NCBI RefSeq assembly: GCF_013623835.1
Contig: NZ_JABKDE010000008.1
Coordinates: forward strand, 161,886-225,885
DNA length: 64,000 bases
Direction: 5' to 3'
Source of the DNA: Brevibacterium oceani
GTDB taxonomy: Bacteria; Actinomycetota; Actinomycetes; Actinomycetales; Brevibacteriaceae
Made by a program: the position numbers and the translations under genes
In this document: positions 53,477 through 62,020 of the stretch, one piece after another
How positions within the stretch are numbered: position 1 is the stretch's first letter
How the letters are laid out: each line of letters begins with the position of its first letter
The notes under the pieces: model-generated
Databases searched by the model: none
Told to the model about the DNA's origin: nothing
What the model saw: the letters and a program-made list of their open reading frames with translations, nothing else

Positions 53477-54430
53477 GTGACCTCAGCACCGTCCGTGACC
53501 CCCATCGCAACCGAGCGCGCCGACCTTGGGTCGGGCCGCCTCGGCGATGGTGTCGTGCCTGCCTCTGTGTGGCGGCCGCTGCGCGATGCCCACGAGGCCG
53601 CGATCGGCGAGCGCACGGATGCGCACATTGCACGGCGGATGCGGCAGGAGACCCATCCGGTCGAGGATTTCCTCTTCACCTACTACCCGTTCAAGGTCGG
53701 GCAGCTGAAGAAATGGCATCCCGGGCCAGGGGCGCGCATCGAACTGCTCACCGAGGCTGATCGTCGGTACTTCGACCGGCGCTGGTATCGCATCGATGAT
53801 GACCGGAAGATCGCCGAGGTGGACCTCGATTCCTGGCGTGCCGACCGTGGGGACGGGGCGAAGTTCATCGCCTCCCTGCTGGCATCGACGCTGGATCGGG
53901 AGGCGAACTTCGGGTGCTTCGGCATCCACGAATGGGCGATGGTCTACCGTCTGACCGACGAGGAACGGCGGCATCAGCAGGTGCCGCTGCGCCTGAGCCC
54001 GGCCGAGACCGACGCCGTGGTCGAGGGCCACCGGATCCAGTGCTCCCACCATGATGCGTTCCGCTTCTTCACCGCACCGGCCAGGCCGCTCAACACCCTG
54101 CAGCCGAGCCGTGAAGGCATGGTCGCCAACGAACAGCCCGGCTGCCTGCACGCAGGGATGGACCTGTACAAGTGGGCGATGAAGATCTCGCCGATCGCGG
54201 ACTCGGCCCTCGTCGTCGACTGCTTCGACCTGGCACTCGACATCCGCACCCTCGACATGGAGGCCTCCCCGTATGACCTGCGCGGATGGGGTTACGGAGT
54301 CGTCGCCATCGAGACCGCAGCGGGCAAGGCCGAGTACATGGCGCGGCAGAAGGAGTTCTCCGCCCGGGCACAGGAGCTGCGTCGGCGCCTGCTCGAGGTA
54401 CTCGCCGCGGCCGGGGTGCATCCGCGCTGA
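53477..54430 (+). CDS. 3-methyladenine DNA glycosylase-like protein
   Basis: A 317-residue protein from GTG 53477, of a family found in Actinobacteria and commonly annotated as 3-methyladenine DNA glycosylase. The name is from annotation habit; I see no helix-hairpin-helix motif that proves it. Conserved blocks are HPVEDFLFTYYPFKVGQLKK (about 59-78), GCFGIHEWAMVYRL, VEGHRIQCSHHDAFRFFT, ARPLNTLQPSR and GCLHAGMDLYKWAMK. A -10-like GACAAT ends 6 nt before the GTG, so it is likely leaderless; the longer frame has no conserved residues. It lies 61 nt after hrpB. Confidence 0.75.
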   Translation: MTSAPSVTPIATERADLGSGRLGDGVVPASVWRPLRDAHEAAIGERTDAHIARRMRQETHPVEDFLFTYYPFKVGQLKKWHPGPGARIELLTEADRRYFDRRWYRIDDDRKIAEVDLDSWRADRGDGAKFIASLLASTLDREANFGCFGIHEWAMVYRLTDEERRHQQVPLRLSPAETDAVVEGHRIQCSHHDAFRFFTAPARPLNTLQPSREGMVANEQPGCLHAGMDLYKWAMKISPIADSALVVDCFDLALDIRTLDMEASPYDLRGWGYGVVAIETAAGKAEYMARQKEFSARAQELRRRLLEVLAAAGVHPR

Positions 54431-54564
54431 GCTGTCGGCGACGTGTCGGTGCTGAGCTGTCGGCAGCCCCGTCGGCGCACACATCGTGGGCCGCCTCGTC
54501 ACCCCTACCGCCACAGAGCGGACACGTGCGGTTCCGGCCGACTACACCACCTACGATCAGGCGT

Positions 54565-55620
54565 ATGCGCGCCATCATCTTCGATCAGTTCTCTGCCCGA
54601 CCCCAGCTGAGGGACATCGACGCACCCACCGCTCCCGATGCGGGGGTGGTCATCGACGTCGAGGCCACCGGGGTGTGCCGCAGCGATCACCACGCGTGGG
54701 CGGGCCACGACCCGACGATCACCCTGCCCCATGTTCCCGGGCATGAGCTCGTCGGTCGGGTCGCCTCGGCAGGGTCGGGTGTCACGGGATTCCACGTCGG
54801 CCAGCGCGTGACGGTGCCCTTCGTCTGCGGGTGCGGAACGTGCCAGTGGTGCGTCAACGGCGATGCACAGGTGTGCCCGGAGCAGACGCAGCCGGGTTTC
54901 ACCCACAACGGATCGTGGGCGGATCAGGTCGTCATCCACAATGCCGACGCCAACCTCGTCGCCGTGCCCGAGGATCTGCCGGCGGCCGCGGTGGTCGGGC
55001 TCGGGTGCCGTTTCGCCACGGCCTTCCACGGGCTGTGCGTGCGCGCTCGGCTGGCCGCCGGTGAGACGGTGGCCGTGTTCGGCTGCGGCGGAGTGGGGCT
55101 GTCGACGGTCATGATCGCCCGCGCCCTCGGCGCGAAGATCGTCGCCGTCGACGTCAACGATGCTGCCCTGGCCTCCGCCCGTGAGCTCGGCGCCGCGCAC
55201 ACCGTCAATGCCCGCGATCTCAGTCCGGAGGATCTCAGCGCCGAGGTGGTCGCACAGTTCGCGTCGACCGACCCCGATGGGGTGGCTGTGACCGTCGACG
55301 CGCTGGGTCGGGCGGATACGATCAGAGCCGCGATCGGGGCGCTTGCTCCCCTGGGCCGGCATGTGCAGATCGGTCTGCTGCCGGATGAACCCGTCGTCGA
55401 TGTGCCGCGGGTGATCGCACTCGAACTCAGTGTGCTCGGTTCGCACGGGATGTCTGCCGCCGAGTACCCCGAGCTCGTCGACCTCGTCGTCCAGGACAGG
55501 CTGCGGCCGCAGGATCTCGTCACCAACGTCATCGGCCTCGCAGAGGCACCGGAGGCGATGGAGGCGATGAACATCCCGGCTCGTACGGCCGGGATGACGA
55601 TCATCGACCTTGCCCGATGA
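54565..55620 (+). CDS. Zinc-dependent alcohol dehydrogenase family protein
   Basis: A 351-residue medium-chain dehydrogenase. Catalytic zinc ligands are Cys and His in GVCRSDHHAWAGHD and the GHE of HVPGHELVG. The structural-zinc Cys cluster is VPFVCGCGTCQWCVNGDAQVC. The Rossmann motif is FGCGGVGLSTVMIARALGAKIV (about 174-195). The substrate is not predictable. ATG 54565 has TACGAT 7 nt upstream and no ribosome site, so it is leaderless. It lies after the glycosylase-like gene but has its own promoter. Confidence 0.92.
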   Translation: MRAIIFDQFSARPQLRDIDAPTAPDAGVVIDVEATGVCRSDHHAWAGHDPTITLPHVPGHELVGRVASAGSGVTGFHVGQRVTVPFVCGCGTCQWCVNGDAQVCPEQTQPGFTHNGSWADQVVIHNADANLVAVPEDLPAAAVVGLGCRFATAFHGLCVRARLAAGETVAVFGCGGVGLSTVMIARALGAKIVAVDVNDAALASARELGAAHTVNARDLSPEDLSAEVVAQFASTDPDGVAVTVDALGRADTIRAAIGALAPLGRHVQIGLLPDEPVVDVPRVIALELSVLGSHGMSAAEYPELVDLVVQDRLRPQDLVTNVIGLAEAPEAMEAMNIPARTAGMTIIDLAR

Positions 55621-55700
55621 GCAGCGCTGGGTGACGTCGGCCCGCCCGGGATGCTCAAAGGTTCACGGGGACCCCATCGGCCGCCTCGGCGACCTTCGCC

Positions 55701-56135
55701 TCATCCGTGGCTCAGTGACTCCCGAATGCTCGCGGCGAGCCCAACGATGAGCTCCTGATCTCCGCGGACGCCGGGTTCGAACGGCAGTCGCAGGCGGTCG
55801 CGGTCCTTGTCGCGGTAGCGAGGGATGACATGCATGTGGAAGTGGAACACGGACTGCCACGCTTCGGCCCCGCAGCAGTTGAGGAGGTTGACCCCGTCGG
55901 CGCCCCACGCGTCGAAGGCGTGTGTGGCGATGCGCTGTGACTCGACTGCCACGGCGGCCAGATCGTCGGCAGGGATATCGCGCAGGTCCGTGCTGTGCCG
56001 CTTGGGCACGACGAGCAGATGCCCGTCCGATCCCGGCTGGATGTCCATGAACGCGAACGTCGAATCGGTCTCGGCGATCGGTGCGCTCGGCGCCTCACCT
56101 GCGACGATCTGGCAGAAGATGCAGTTCTCGCTCAT
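55701..56135 (-). CDS. HIT-family hydrolase/transferase
   Basis: A 144-residue nucleotide-binding HIT protein. The N-terminus CIFCQIVAGE has a zinc-type CXXC. The active-site triad is HFHMHVIPR (about 104-112). HIT proteins hydrolyse AMP-linked nucleotides. The ATG at 56135 has a strong GAGGAG. It starts 7 nt after the maltokinase-cap-like gene, so the pair forms one operon. Confidence 0.93.
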   Translation of the reverse strand: MSENCIFCQIVAGEAPSAPIAETDSTFAFMDIQPGSDGHLLVVPKRHSTDLRDIPADDLAAVAVESQRIATHAFDAWGADGVNLLNCCGAEAWQSVFHFHMHVIPRYRDKDRDRLRLPFEPGVRGDQELIVGLAASIRESLSHG

Positions 56136-56142
56136 CGTCTCC

Positions 56143-56721
56143 TCACACCATGATTGCGAGAACCACGTTCGTGTCCTGCCCGTCCCAGCGTCCCAGCAGA
56201 AGACCGGCGTCGGACTTCTCGGCCGGGGATTCGGGCGAGAGCCGGTAGAGGATCTCAACGTCCCCGGCGCCGGGCAGAGGCCCCGTTCCGAAGGCGTGGG
56301 CCACCTCGGTGATCTCATTCTGCCTATTGCCCGCGTCATCGACGCGATACTGCTTCGCTGCGGTCGACGCGGTGGCGATGGTGTGGTCGAGGCGCTGGCG
56401 GAAGAGTGGATCGCCCATGCCCGCGTACACCCAGCGCTTGCCGAGGATCGAGTGCTCCATGTTCGCGACGAAGGCATCGTCTCCGCCCTCGAGCGGGGCC
56501 GCGCGGTAGGTCAGCGGAACCTGCAGCAGCTGGTCGCCGCTGGCCACGATGTGCACTTCGATGCCCACCTCACCAGCGGGATCGTCGAACCGGTACGCGG
56601 TGACCGTCTCGAGCGGATTCGCTTCGAGGTCGAGCTCGACGGCCCAGTCCTGTCGCTTCACCCACTCGGTGATGACCTCGAGCTTGCCGGGATCGAGCTG
56701 CGCTGCATAGATGTCGGCCAT
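56143..56721 (-). CDS. Maltokinase N-terminal cap-like protein (CG0192 type)
   Basis: A 192-residue soluble protein. It resembles the small actinobacterial family related to the N-terminal cap of maltokinase (Mak_N_cap), present here without the kinase domain. Visible blocks are YRFDDPAGEVGIEVHIVASG, the VPLTYRAAPLEGGDDAFVAN stretch, MEHSILGKRWVYAGMGDPLF and ILGKRW-Y-type residues typical of the family. ATG 56721 has AGGAGGAACTCCC in front. Coupled to the HIT gene. Function unknown; family call from recollection of the motif pattern. Confidence 0.75.
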   Translation of the reverse strand: MADIYAAQLDPGKLEVITEWVKRQDWAVELDLEANPLETVTAYRFDDPAGEVGIEVHIVASGDQLLQVPLTYRAAPLEGGDDAFVANMEHSILGKRWVYAGMGDPLFRQRLDHTIATASTAAKQYRVDDAGNRQNEITEVAHAFGTGPLPGAGDVEILYRLSPESPAEKSDAGLLLGRWDGQDTNVVLAIMV

Positions 56722-56806
56722 GGGAGTTCCTCCTGATCTCTGCCCGACTTCACCGTCGGGTGATGGTAGTGGCGGCGCGGTGCTGCTGGTGGGTGGAGCG
56801 GGCCCT

Positions 56807-56853
56807 GTCTCGAGTCCCACGGGTCCGGTCTCGAGTCCCACGGGTCCGGTCTC
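56807..56853. repeat. 21-bp tandem repeat at the 3' end of thyX
   Basis: Two exact 21-bp copies (56807-56827 and 56828-56848) plus the first 5 bases of a third, ending at the thyX stop codon. Confidence 0.85.
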
Positions 56854-57637
56854 AGGCCTTGCGGGTGCCGGGGATCCATTCTCCGTCGACGACCTCGTAG
56901 TCGGCGAAGACCGCGGGAGCCTCTTCCCGCATCACCTCACCGATCTTGTTGAAGATGAGGCGGATCTCCTCCTCGGCGCCCTTGGCCGTGCGCATCTCGA
57001 TGACGTGGCGCAGCGAGCGCAGGTTCGCGGTGTAGACGATGCCGGTGGCCAGTCCCTCGGGGGCGAAGCGGCGCATGAACGAGGTCATGTGCTTCTTGTG
57101 CGAGAACTTCGTGCCGTCCTCGTCGAGTTCGAAGTGCTCGGCCATCCACTTCTGGTGCTCCTCGAGGGTGTCGAGGACCTTGAGGCTGCGCTCCATGAGC
57201 TCGGGGTCCTCGCGCGCCCATTCGGGGAACCAGAACGGGATGTCGGCCAGGCGGACGTAGCGCAGCGACTCCTGCGAGAACGCCGAGCCCGCGCGGTGGC
57301 GGATGAGCTCGTGGGTGAGCACACGGGAGACGTTGTGGAGGACGAAAGTGAAGTTCGCGTGCTCGAGGACCGAGCCGTGCTGGGATTTCACCACATTGCC
57401 CAGGTACTGCGCCGAATCGGTGCGCACGCGGGACACGTTCGGGTTGAGTCCGGGCTCCCACGAGCGGTAGCACATGCGTCCGGAGAACTCGAGGAGATCC
57501 TCGGCGTCGGGCGACTCGGCATCTTCGACACGATCGGCCCAGGAGGTTCCGCCCACCTCGTCGAGGTAAGTCCTCATCGCTTCCCAGTCGATGCTGGGCT
57601 TGGCGAGCAGTTCAACGGACGGTTCGACCTGGCGCAT
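56852..57637 (-). CDS. thyX: Flavin-dependent thymidylate synthase
   Basis: FAD-dependent enzyme making dTMP from dUMP with methylene-THF. It has 261 residues from ATG 57637, with GAGGAG upstream. The ThyX motif RHRAGSAFSQESLRY is at 113-127. YTANLRSLRHVIEMR holds the conserved C-terminal Asn/Arg/His residues. Length is typical of actinobacterial ThyX. The gene is alone; a 21-bp tandem repeat begins at its stop. Confidence 0.96.
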   Translation of the reverse strand: MRQVEPSVELLAKPSIDWEAMRTYLDEVGGTSWADRVEDAESPDAEDLLEFSGRMCYRSWEPGLNPNVSRVRTDSAQYLGNVVKSQHGSVLEHANFTFVLHNVSRVLTHELIRHRAGSAFSQESLRYVRLADIPFWFPEWAREDPELMERSLKVLDTLEEHQKWMAEHFELDEDGTKFSHKKHMTSFMRRFAPEGLATGIVYTANLRSLRHVIEMRTAKGAEEEIRLIFNKIGEVMREEAPAVFADYEVVDGEWIPGTRKA

Positions 57638-57730
57638 GGTTCTCCTCGTGAAGGGGACGTGATTGGTTCCCAATCCTACAGACCGCCGGGCGTGATTCGA
57701 CGATCGGTCCGGGTTGATTTCCTCCCCGGT

Positions 57731-58522
57731 TCACCCGTCGACGTCGACGGCGCTGACCCGCAGCAGTTCGTCGAGGAGCCGAAGCGAGCCGCCCTCGTCG
57801 ACGGCATAGGCCTGCGCACCGTCGGATTCCACCATCACCGAGGTGGCCTCGCCGTCGACGTAGACGACAGCGGCATGGTCGTCGATGGCGATCCCGGGGC
57901 CGGGCAGACTCTCATCGGCGATCCAGCGGAGGAAGGACTCCTCCCGTCCGGGTTCGCCGTGGAAATGGGGGCACGCACTCCCTTGCAGGAATCCGAGCCC
58001 GTCGTGCAGCGGGGCGAGCGAACCGAAGGAGTCCGTCGATGAGGCGTCGAACCAGCAGTTGGCTCCCGCGCTGATGCCCGCGAGGATCGTCCCACCGGCA
58101 GCGGCTCGGCGCATGTTCTCGTCGACGCCGTGCCGGCGCCACAGGGCCAGCAGGTTCGCCGTCGATCCGCCGCCGACGTAGACGAGGTCCATGTCCTCGA
58201 GCATCGCCGGGTCCTGGTAGTCCCACGGGCTCTGTCCGAACAGGGAGAGCACATGAGTCTGGGCCCTCCCCGCGAAAGCGGCTTCGAAGCGTCCGATGTA
58301 GTCCCGACTGTCGCCGGAGGCGGTGGAGACGAAGCACATGTGTGGGAGTTCGGGACTGCTCTCCCGCCTCGGCACCGTCTGTCGGCGGTTCCGCGCCATC
58401 CGCAGCAGAGCGCCGTCGATGGCTGACTCCCCTGTCTCCGACATCGAGAACCCGCCCCCGCCGAGGGCGACGATCGTGCCGCGGAAGTCAGCCCTAACCG
58501 TCACGGGACGCGGTGCGTCCAT
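57731..58522 (-). CDS. Peptidase E-like protein (family S51)
   Basis: A 263-residue protein of the class I glutaminase-like S51 family (aspartyl dipeptidase/cyanophycinase relatives). IVALGGGGFSM opens the fold. YVGGGSTANLLALWRRHGVD and the nucleophile elbow AGISAGANCWF (Ser151) are conserved; PHFHGEPGREESFLRW carries the likely His. It overlaps the lipoate ligase 3' end by 22 nt, with GGAG 3 nt before ATG 58522, so it is translated right after that ligase. Confidence 0.9.
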   Translation of the reverse strand: MDAPRPVTVRADFRGTIVALGGGGFSMSETGESAIDGALLRMARNRRQTVPRRESSPELPHMCFVSTASGDSRDYIGRFEAAFAGRAQTHVLSLFGQSPWDYQDPAMLEDMDLVYVGGGSTANLLALWRRHGVDENMRRAAAGGTILAGISAGANCWFDASSTDSFGSLAPLHDGLGFLQGSACPHFHGEPGREESFLRWIADESLPGPGIAIDDHAAVVYVDGEATSVMVESDGAQAYAVDEGGSLRLLDELLRVSAVDVDG

Positions 58523-59580
58523 GTCTCCGTGGCGAACTTCTCGTCGACGAGTTCCTGGGCCCGGTCGAGTTCCGCTTGAGTGTAGGTGCCGTAGCTGGCT
58601 CCGTAGCGGCTGGCGAAGGTGTCGGCCATGACGTCGATGATGTCCTTGCGGGCCTCACCGGTCTGGCTGCGCAGCGGGTCGACGCGTTTCTTCGCGCTCG
58701 CCACGCCCTTGTCCGAGATCTTCGCTTCGCCGATGCGCAGGACTTCGACCATCTTGTCGGCGTCGATGTCGTAGCTCATCGTCGCGTGGTGGAGGAGCGT
58801 GCCGTCGCGCAGCCGCTTCTGCGCGGCACCGCCGATCTTGCCGCCGGTCGAGGAGATGTCGTTGATCGGTTTGTAGAAGGCTTCGACGCCGAGGGTCTTC
58901 AGCGCCGCGAGCACCCACTGGTCGAGGAAGACGTAGGACTCTTCGTAGTCGAGGCCGGCGACGAGGGAGGGTGGGACGAACATCGAGTAGGTGATGCAGT
59001 TGCCGCCCTCCATGAACATGGCCCCTCCCCCGGAGATGCGGCGGACGACCTGCACGTCGTACTTCTCCACGCCTTCGGGGCGCAGTTCGTTGACATAGGA
59101 CTGGAAGGCGCCGATGACGGTGGCGGTGTCGTCCCATTCCCAGAAGCGCAGGGTCGGCTGACGGCGGCCGGCCGCGACCTCTTCGAGCAGCACCTGGTCG
59201 AGGGCGACGTTGAGTTGGGTGGGCAGCACTTCACCGCGGATGACCTGCCAGTCGAAGTCGGTGAAGTTCGCGGCCGAACCGAGGGCACGGCGGACGACGG
59301 TGGCGATGTCGGCGGTGGAGAACCCGTGCATCGCCAGTTCGGAGCCGTAGCCTGCCAGGGCGTCGTCGAGGCGGTGACGCAGAGTGGCATTGTCGGCGGT
59401 GACGCTGGCGCCGACGAGTGCCGGGGCGAGGTCGAAGTAGGCTTCCTCGGGTTCGAGGAAGAAGTCACCTGAGATCTTCACCTCGGTGATGGTCCGGCCG
59501 TCGGTGGTGACATCGGCGACGACGAGTTTGCCGCCGATGACCTTGTACTCGCCGTGGAATTCCTGCGTCTCGTTCGTCAT
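58501..59580 (-). CDS. lplA: Lipoate-protein ligase with accessory domain at the N-terminus
   Basis: A 359-residue ligase that attaches lipoate to E2/GcvH proteins. The first 90 residues (KVIGGKLVVADVTTDGRTIT, then VKISGDFFLEPEEAYFDL) look like the lipoate accessory domain. This domain is C-terminal in E. coli LplA and a separate protein (LplB) in Thermoplasma. The BPL/LplA catalytic domain follows, with VVRRISGGGAMFMEGGNCIT and the lysine loop NDISSTGGKIGGAAQKRLRDG. ATG 59580 follows GGGAGAC. The order is permuted relative to E. coli. It lies 10 nt after the prolyl oligopeptidase stop. Confidence 0.88.
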   Translation of the reverse strand: MTNETQEFHGEYKVIGGKLVVADVTTDGRTITEVKISGDFFLEPEEAYFDLAPALVGASVTADNATLRHRLDDALAGYGSELAMHGFSTADIATVVRRALGSAANFTDFDWQVIRGEVLPTQLNVALDQVLLEEVAAGRRQPTLRFWEWDDTATVIGAFQSYVNELRPEGVEKYDVQVVRRISGGGAMFMEGGNCITYSMFVPPSLVAGLDYEESYVFLDQWVLAALKTLGVEAFYKPINDISSTGGKIGGAAQKRLRDGTLLHHATMSYDIDADKMVEVLRIGEAKISDKGVASAKKRVDPLRSQTGEARKDIIDVMADTFASRYGASYGTYTQAELDRAQELVDEKFATETWTHRVP

Positions 59581-59590
59581 GTCTCCCAAC

Positions 59591-61879
59591 CTACTCCCCT
59601 GTCAGTGCGTTCCACAGAAAGCGGTAGCTCAGGGCTCGGGTGAACGCGGTCTGCTCATTGTCCGAGGCGGCCGAATGCCCGCCTTCGGTGTCTTCGAAGA
59701 ACCACACGTCTTCGATCCCCTTCGCCTGCATTCGGGCGGCCATCTTTCGGGCTTGGACAGGTCCGACCCTGTCATCCGAGGTCGCCGTCCAGAACAGCAC
59801 CGGCGGGTAGTTCCGGTCGTCTTCGATGAGGTGGTAGGGAGAGAAACGGCGGATGAACTCCCAGTCCTCGGCGATGTCGGGGTCGCCGTACTCGGCCTTC
59901 CACGAGTAGCCGGCGCTCAGCTTCGTATACCGGCGCATGTCGAGCAGTGGGACGCCGCATGAGACAGCGCCGAAGAGTTCGGGGTACTGGGTGAGCATGT
60001 TCCCGACCAGCAGGCCGCCGTTCGAGCCGCCGGCGCAGGCGAGTTTCTGCGGGCTAGCCACGCCGCGGTCGATGAGATCGCGGGCGACGGCAGAGTAGTC
60101 CTCGTAGCAGCGCATCCGGTTCTCCCGCATCGCCGAGGTGTGCCATTCGGGGCCGTATTCGCCGCCGCCTCGGATGTTGGCCAGGACGTAGACGCCACGG
60201 CGGCCGGATGGCATCGAAGTAGTGGCCTGCCCGAGGGCGCTTCTGCCCAGCCAGCCGATGCCCACAACGGGCGAATAACCGGGTGTGCGGCTGACTTCGA
60301 AACCACCGTAGCCGTCGAGCAGAGTCGGGTTGTTGCCGTCGAGTTCGAGGTCCTCGGAACCGATCTGGAAGTACGGGATCGTCGTGCCGTCGGTGCTGGT
60401 GGCGAAGTGCTGTTCGACGCTCAGCCCTTCGGCCGGGAACAAGGCGGGTGCGGACTTGACCACCTCGGGGCTGGGCACCGCTGGCCCGGACGTCTCGGGC
60501 TTGACCACCTCGGCGGAGTGGGTGTCTCCGGGATCAGCGCCGAGCGTCCCGTACGACAGGGTTGAGGGGGTGAGGAATCCGGTGCTCACCATCCAATAGT
60601 CGTTGGCGGTGGCCGGGTCGAACTTGTCGACGGCACCGAGTCCGACCATGTGGTTGGCGGGCACTCCGGGCAGTGTGGATGTGGAGAAGTCGTTGCGCAG
60701 GTCGAGGACAGTGAGCCTCGACTGGACGTCGGCGAGCAGTTCGAGGACGAGGTAGTCGCGGGTGAAGGTGAACGACTGCAGGGAGGTGTGGGAGTCGGGG
60801 GCGAAGATCACCCGCGGGTTGATCCGGCCGGCCTTGACGTCGGCGATGTCCGCGACGGCGAGACCTCCGGCGGGAACCTCGGCGGTGGTGGCGGTCCAGG
60901 TCGACTGGGATCGGAAGAGGACGAGGTCGCGTTCGAAGCCGACCTCGACGTCGGTGGGGACGTCGACCGTGGTGAGCGCGTTCGACCAGGCTTCGGGATC
61001 GGTCGGCAGCGAGCCGTCGGCCGTCCTGATCTCATCGAGATCGACGAAGCTCAGCCGGGAGTTGAAGAAGTCGAGAGCGTCGACGATGACGGCACGGTCC
61101 GTGGTCTCGTCGCCGGGTCGCACATCGCTGCCGACGAAGATGGCGACGTGGTCGCGGGGAACCTCGGCGACGATCGGGGCCTCGGCGATGTCCTGGCCGC
61201 GCCGCAGCACGCGGGCTTGGCGAGGGTAGGAGGAGGTGGTCAGCGAGTCCTCGTCGGTCTCTGTCGCCACGAGGACGGTGTCGTCGTCGAGCCAGGCCAG
61301 CCGGGTCTTCGCAGCGGGGATGTCGAAGCCGCCGTCGACGAATGCTTTGTCGACGACGTCGAATTCGCGGACGCGGTGTGAGTCTCCTCCGTCGGGTGAG
61401 AGGAGGACGAGAGCGCGGCGGTTGTCGCTGCGGCGCACCATTGCACCGGCCCAGACCCAGCCGGTGTCCTCGCGGGCGGCGAGTTCGTCGATGTCGAGGA
61501 GGATCTCCCAGTCAGGAGCCTCGGTGCGGTAGCTGTCCCAGGTGGTGCGTCGCCACAGGCCTTTGGGATTGGTCTTGTCGCGCCAGAAGTTGAAGAAGTG
61601 GTCGCCGCGTTTGGTGACCATCGGGATCCGGTCGTCGGAGTCGAGCGCGGTGCGCAGGTCCCCGGCAATGGAGTCGAAGAGGTCGTCGTGGAAACGAGCG
61701 AGCGTCTTCTGGTTCTGGTCCTTGACCCAGGCGAGCTGGTCATCGCCGTGGATGTCTTCGAGCCAGAGGTTCTCGTCTTCGGGCATCTCAGCTTCGGTCT
61801 GCTCGGATTCGCTCTGCTCAGCTTCGGTCAGTTCAGAGCTCGTCATCGGGCCTGTCGATGTGGGGTCGTCATCACGCAT
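59591..61879 (-). CDS. Prolyl oligopeptidase family serine peptidase (S9A)
   Basis: A 762-residue peptidase cleaving after proline in short peptides. An N-terminal acidic tail (SELTEAEQSESEQTEAEMPEDE in two blocks) precedes the beta-propeller (about 40-480). The catalytic domain has ANIRGGGEYGPEWH and the nucleophile GGSNGG (Ser619). The Asp is in TSDDRVGP (about 702) and His735 in EGGHSAASDNEQ. ATG 61879 is chosen because TAGGAT ends 7 nt upstream; an ATG 9 nt earlier is possible. No signal peptide, so cytoplasmic. Head of the POP-lplA-S51 run. Confidence 0.93.
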   Translation of the reverse strand: MRDDDPTSTGPMTSSELTEAEQSESEQTEAEMPEDENLWLEDIHGDDQLAWVKDQNQKTLARFHDDLFDSIAGDLRTALDSDDRIPMVTKRGDHFFNFWRDKTNPKGLWRRTTWDSYRTEAPDWEILLDIDELAAREDTGWVWAGAMVRRSDNRRALVLLSPDGGDSHRVREFDVVDKAFVDGGFDIPAAKTRLAWLDDDTVLVATETDEDSLTTSSYPRQARVLRRGQDIAEAPIVAEVPRDHVAIFVGSDVRPGDETTDRAVIVDALDFFNSRLSFVDLDEIRTADGSLPTDPEAWSNALTTVDVPTDVEVGFERDLVLFRSQSTWTATTAEVPAGGLAVADIADVKAGRINPRVIFAPDSHTSLQSFTFTRDYLVLELLADVQSRLTVLDLRNDFSTSTLPGVPANHMVGLGAVDKFDPATANDYWMVSTGFLTPSTLSYGTLGADPGDTHSAEVVKPETSGPAVPSPEVVKSAPALFPAEGLSVEQHFATSTDGTTIPYFQIGSEDLELDGNNPTLLDGYGGFEVSRTPGYSPVVGIGWLGRSALGQATTSMPSGRRGVYVLANIRGGGEYGPEWHTSAMRENRMRCYEDYSAVARDLIDRGVASPQKLACAGGSNGGLLVGNMLTQYPELFGAVSCGVPLLDMRRYTKLSAGYSWKAEYGDPDIAEDWEFIRRFSPYHLIEDDRNYPPVLFWTATSDDRVGPVQARKMAARMQAKGIEDVWFFEDTEGGHSAASDNEQTAFTRALSYRFLWNALTGE

Positions 61880-61886
61880 AATGCCC

Positions 61887-61892
61887 ATCCTA
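61887..61892 (-). promoter_or_regulatory. -10 element of the prolyl oligopeptidase gene
   Basis: TAGGAT on the minus strand, 7 nt before the ATG at 61879; leaderless start predicted. Confidence 0.45.
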
Positions 61893-62020
61893 GTGATCGG
61901 ACAGCCCAGCGCCCTGTGTGGTCATGAATTCTGCGCGGTCAAGTATTCTGTGCTGCCCAGGGCCGCAGCATTTCGTCGGACCTCAGTCGAGTTCACCAAT
62001 GGACCAGCATCAGCCGCTCG

